A program made the position numbers and the translations under genes. Below the pieces are notes generated by a model, which made no database searches, had not been told where the DNA came from, and saw only the letters and a list, made by a program, of their open reading frames with translations. From Prinia subflava (taxonomy: Eukaryota; Chordata; Aves; Passeriformes; Cisticolidae), in NCBI RefSeq assembly GCF_021018805.1, contig NC_086250.1, positions 69,306,322 to 69,370,321 on the forward strand: 64,000 nucleotides of DNA. Reading direction: 5' to 3'. Each line of letters opens with the position of its first letter. Within the stretch, counting starts at the first letter, position 1. Shown here in pieces: positions 61,211 to 64,000 of this stretch.

Positions 61211-61340
61211 TAAAATAAAATAAAATAAAATAAAATAAAATAAAATAAAATAAAATAAAATAAAATAAAATAAAATAAAATAAAATAAAATAAAATAAAA
61301 TAAAATAAAATAAAATAAAATAAAATAAAATAAAATAAAA
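61211..61340. repeat. perfect (TAAAA)26 microsatellite
   Basis: Twenty-six uninterrupted TAAAA units (130 bp) end in TAATAAATC. On the plus strand every junction creates the polyadenylation hexamer AATAAA. Purity and length suggest high mutability and population-level length variation. Confidence 0.97.
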
Positions 61341-63679
61341 TAATAAATCAGTGGCATTATGGCTTGAAGAAGAATTAACCCTGCTGAGTCTGCATTACTG
61401 CATAATTTGGCAGCAGTGTCTGCTTTGCCTGCTGATGAAGAAATTTGTTAACAAGGCTGAGCCTGAGTAGAAGTGCTTATTTTTGGCATAACATAAATCA
61501 GACAATGAGTCCTTCCAAACACCATTCACACCTTCCAGCTACTCTGCACTGGAACTTGACATGGGAATTTTCACCATTCATGATGAATCATTCTAGGAAG
61601 ACAGTAAGAGGGCTGGGATGGTGGAGCAGGGGAGGAAAATGCCAATTAATAGCTAGATTACTGTGAAATAAATACTTTTAATGGGTTGGCTTTAAGGTAG
61701 TGATTAGACTTAAGTGCAGAGAAATGGATATAATTGAAGTGTTGGATTAAGGTAGACATGGAGAACAGACTTGCTTTATGTAGAGTAACTTCTGTTAATT
61801 CGTTTCTGGTATATTTTCATTTTAGATTATTTTTTGGCTCTTCAACATATGCATATATGCATATACACATACATGTATATATAAATATATACACACAAAT
61901 ATTATATAGACATTTTTCCTTGATGTTTCTAGAAACCAAATGCAAAATATTGCTTGGAGAAAGTCAGAGCACCTGAAATACAAATTTACAGTCTATCCCA
62001 GATGAATTATTGTAAATGAACACATGATATAAATTAACAGAGATGATGATCATGTTCTGGTCATCGGCTATGACCAAGTAACCACCCTAATATTCCAACT
62101 TACAGTGGGAGTAAGTTCACTTTCCTTATTTTTCAATGTCAACATCCCACCTAATCCTCCTGACATCCCTTGATAGTCAAGAGATACGATTTATACAGCC
62201 TTTAACACATGTTTATTTTATAATAAGGTGAACTTTGTCCTGAAAGTGGCTCTTTTCCTCCACCAGTCACAAAGGAAATGTATCTCAGACAGATTTTGGC
62301 TACTGATGGGTATGGAGAACACAGACATGTCCTCAGTACATCCCATCTGATTCCCATTATGCTGCCACAGCTGAAGCCACCCCATGCCCAGTTGTCCTCC
62401 AGGCTCCACAGGTGATGATTGGCTGAGACAGGAGCAAGAGAGGATTAGATCCTGGTAGTCCTATCTGGGAATTCAGATCCCTCTGACTCCAGGCTATGAA
62501 ACACCAGAACAGGCACACTGGTTGCCTCTTTGGAAGACAACATCTCCCAGGGGACAGGTGAGGCAGAGGAGAGGGAACCTGGCAGAGGTAATGTCATCAG
62601 TCTTATCCAAATCCAAATGGACTGTGAGTCATAACCCCAATTAGGAGGTAAAAGTGCCCTTGATGGGATCTAGAGCAGCTTTGGAGTTGCTGCAAGCTAC
62701 ATAGGGAATCCCCTGTCATTTCCAGGCTGCTGAAGGAGGTGGAAAGTCATCTTAGACCACCTCTTTGATCAGATGTCATGTTCTTGGCTCAGTGTGATGC
62801 AACCACTAAAGCTCAAGAAAATCAGCAAAGAAAAGTGCTGTGTGCAATTCTGGGTCACATACATGATCTGGAAAAGCAGGATGTGAACTCCAGCTCAGGG
62901 AAGAATGGCTGGAGGGAAGAAGCCTGCAGGTCCATTTTTTTATGATATTTTGAAAAAGCCACATGCCCCAGAGCTGCTGGCAGTGTTCATTCTGCTTTGA
63001 TAAGCACTTAGGGGTGCAGTACACAGGGTATGACCATGCACCTCTTCAGCTCTGACATAATTTCTTTGTGTGGGAGACTCCCCTGGTTTTGTGCTTTTAA
63101 TGTGAAACAAAAGATGAATTGGTCTTGGGGGGTGGGGGATTGTTTTCTTTTCACAGAATTTATGAAGCCCTCTGAAGAAAAGGTCTTTCCCTGCAGGCCT
63201 TTCCACATCTAAGTATGGAGTGAGTGGGACTGAGTTATAGCCACGTGCTGAAGAAGTAGCTAAAAAAATGTCAAAAAAGGCAGCAACAATTAGCTGCACT
63301 AAACCCATAAATATGATGCAGTAATCTGGGAAATCTGATTAAGGACTGCTGCACTCCTGATCCCCATCACACTTCTCAAAGTCTGCTCCTCCATTTGTTG
63401 TCTCTCACTCACAACCATTTACCTGATTCATTCCCTGTGTGACTATGACCACCCTCAGTTCACACCAAAACCGTGGCTGAATTCCTGCAGGTAACCACAG
63501 GGCCTCACTGGAGACTCTTGTCCAAGACAAAACATTAAATGGAAATTAAATATATCAAACTCTTCCTAAACTTAGGTTTTCATCTATTTGGTTTTTTTTG
63601 CATATGCACACAATATACATGTACTGATAGATATGTGCATAGTATAATATATAAAATATGTATTATTATATATTTTATA
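61341..63679. other. unique DNA with AT-rich simple tracts
   Basis: Alternating AT/CATATG-rich tracts lie at about 61845-61905 and 63590-63680. Frames of up to 122 codons (62940-63308, minus) show no domain. No gene is recognised. Confidence 0.45.
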
Positions 63680-63852
63680 CCTTTGCCCAGAGAAGCTGGA
63701 AGTGTCCAAGGTCAGGTTGGACAGGGCTTGGAGCAGCCTGGGATAGTGGAAGGTGTCCCTGCCCATGGCAGGGGGTTGGAATGAGATGATCACAGATCCC
63801 TGGATGATCTTTAAAGTCCCTTGCAACCCAAACCATTCCGTGATTCAATTAT
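63680..63852 (+). mobile_element. CR1 LINE 3'-end fragment with small internal insertion
   Basis: The CR1 order is clear: CCCAGAGAAGCTGGAAGTGT, CCAAGGTCAGGTTGGACAGG, GGGATAGTGGAAGGTGTCCC, CATGGCAGGGGGTTGGAATG and CAACCCAAACCATTCCGTG. An 18-bp insertion at about 63792-63809 duplicates GATGATC relative to the other copies. Divergence is low. Confidence 0.93.
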
Positions 63853-64000
63853 TCCATAATATCATATATGATATTGTATATTGAAAATATGTATGTTGTC
63901 ATTCAAAACTATAGGTGTCGTAATAATGCATTTTTATTACACATTTTATATATGTGTATTGATAACATATATGTTTTAATAATATATTGTTTATATAATA
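63853..64000. other. AT-rich end of the window
   Basis: ATAT-rich sequence with small imperfect palindromes such as ATCATATATGAT; no gene. Confidence 0.6.

Noticed and set aside
1..64000. CRISPR arrays, bacterial operons, tRNA or rRNA genes
   Set aside because: The sequence is vertebrate in character; no direct-repeat/spacer pattern, cloverleaf or rRNA block was seen.

Overview
The window reads as AT-rich, gene-poor nuclear DNA from a bird, most likely a songbird. The evidence is at least fifteen 3'-end fragments of CR1 LINEs in both orientations, several avian-type LTR sequences, and one young endogenous retroviral element of the ERVK (betaretrovirus-like) class. No complete protein-coding gene, rRNA, tRNA or CRISPR array could be supported. 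Most open reading frames in the window are chance or repeat-derived.

The best-supported structure is a complete LTR element on the minus strand at 13154-15966. It has two LTRs of 412 and 403 bp (about 99 percent identical plus one 9-bp length difference), TG...CA ends, a 6-bp target-site duplication (TCTTCC), a perfect 18-base primer-binding site for tRNA-Lys and a purine tract. The roughly 2 kb interior has no recognisable gag, pol or env, so it looks like a non-autonomous element. Its leader is extremely GC-rich, in contrast to the host DNA.

Layout: 1-13147 is unique AT-rich DNA with three CR1 fragments, simple repeats and a probable older LTR (about 8009-8560). 13148-15972 is the ERVK element with its target-site repeats. 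15973-30369 is unique DNA with three CR1 fragments and a small group of exon-like segments on the plus strand (23055, 24665, 25441; a further one lies at 33860), the best of which have good splice signals and one open frame that stays in phase. 30370-30791 holds a retroviral 3' end or LTR remnant. 38271-38776 holds another LTR-type dispersed repeat. 39570-47100 is dense in CR1 fragments and contains a coding-like minus-strand segment near 46.7-46.9 kb. 47101-64000 is mostly unique, with two CpG-enriched stretches that could be conserved regulatory elements, a perfect 26-copy TAAAA array, and a fresh CR1 end near the right edge.

If the exon-like segments are real, the window lies inside one or more long-intron genes. 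If not, it is a gene desert. I could not name a gene. All repeat family calls come from recognising sequence patterns, not from a database search.
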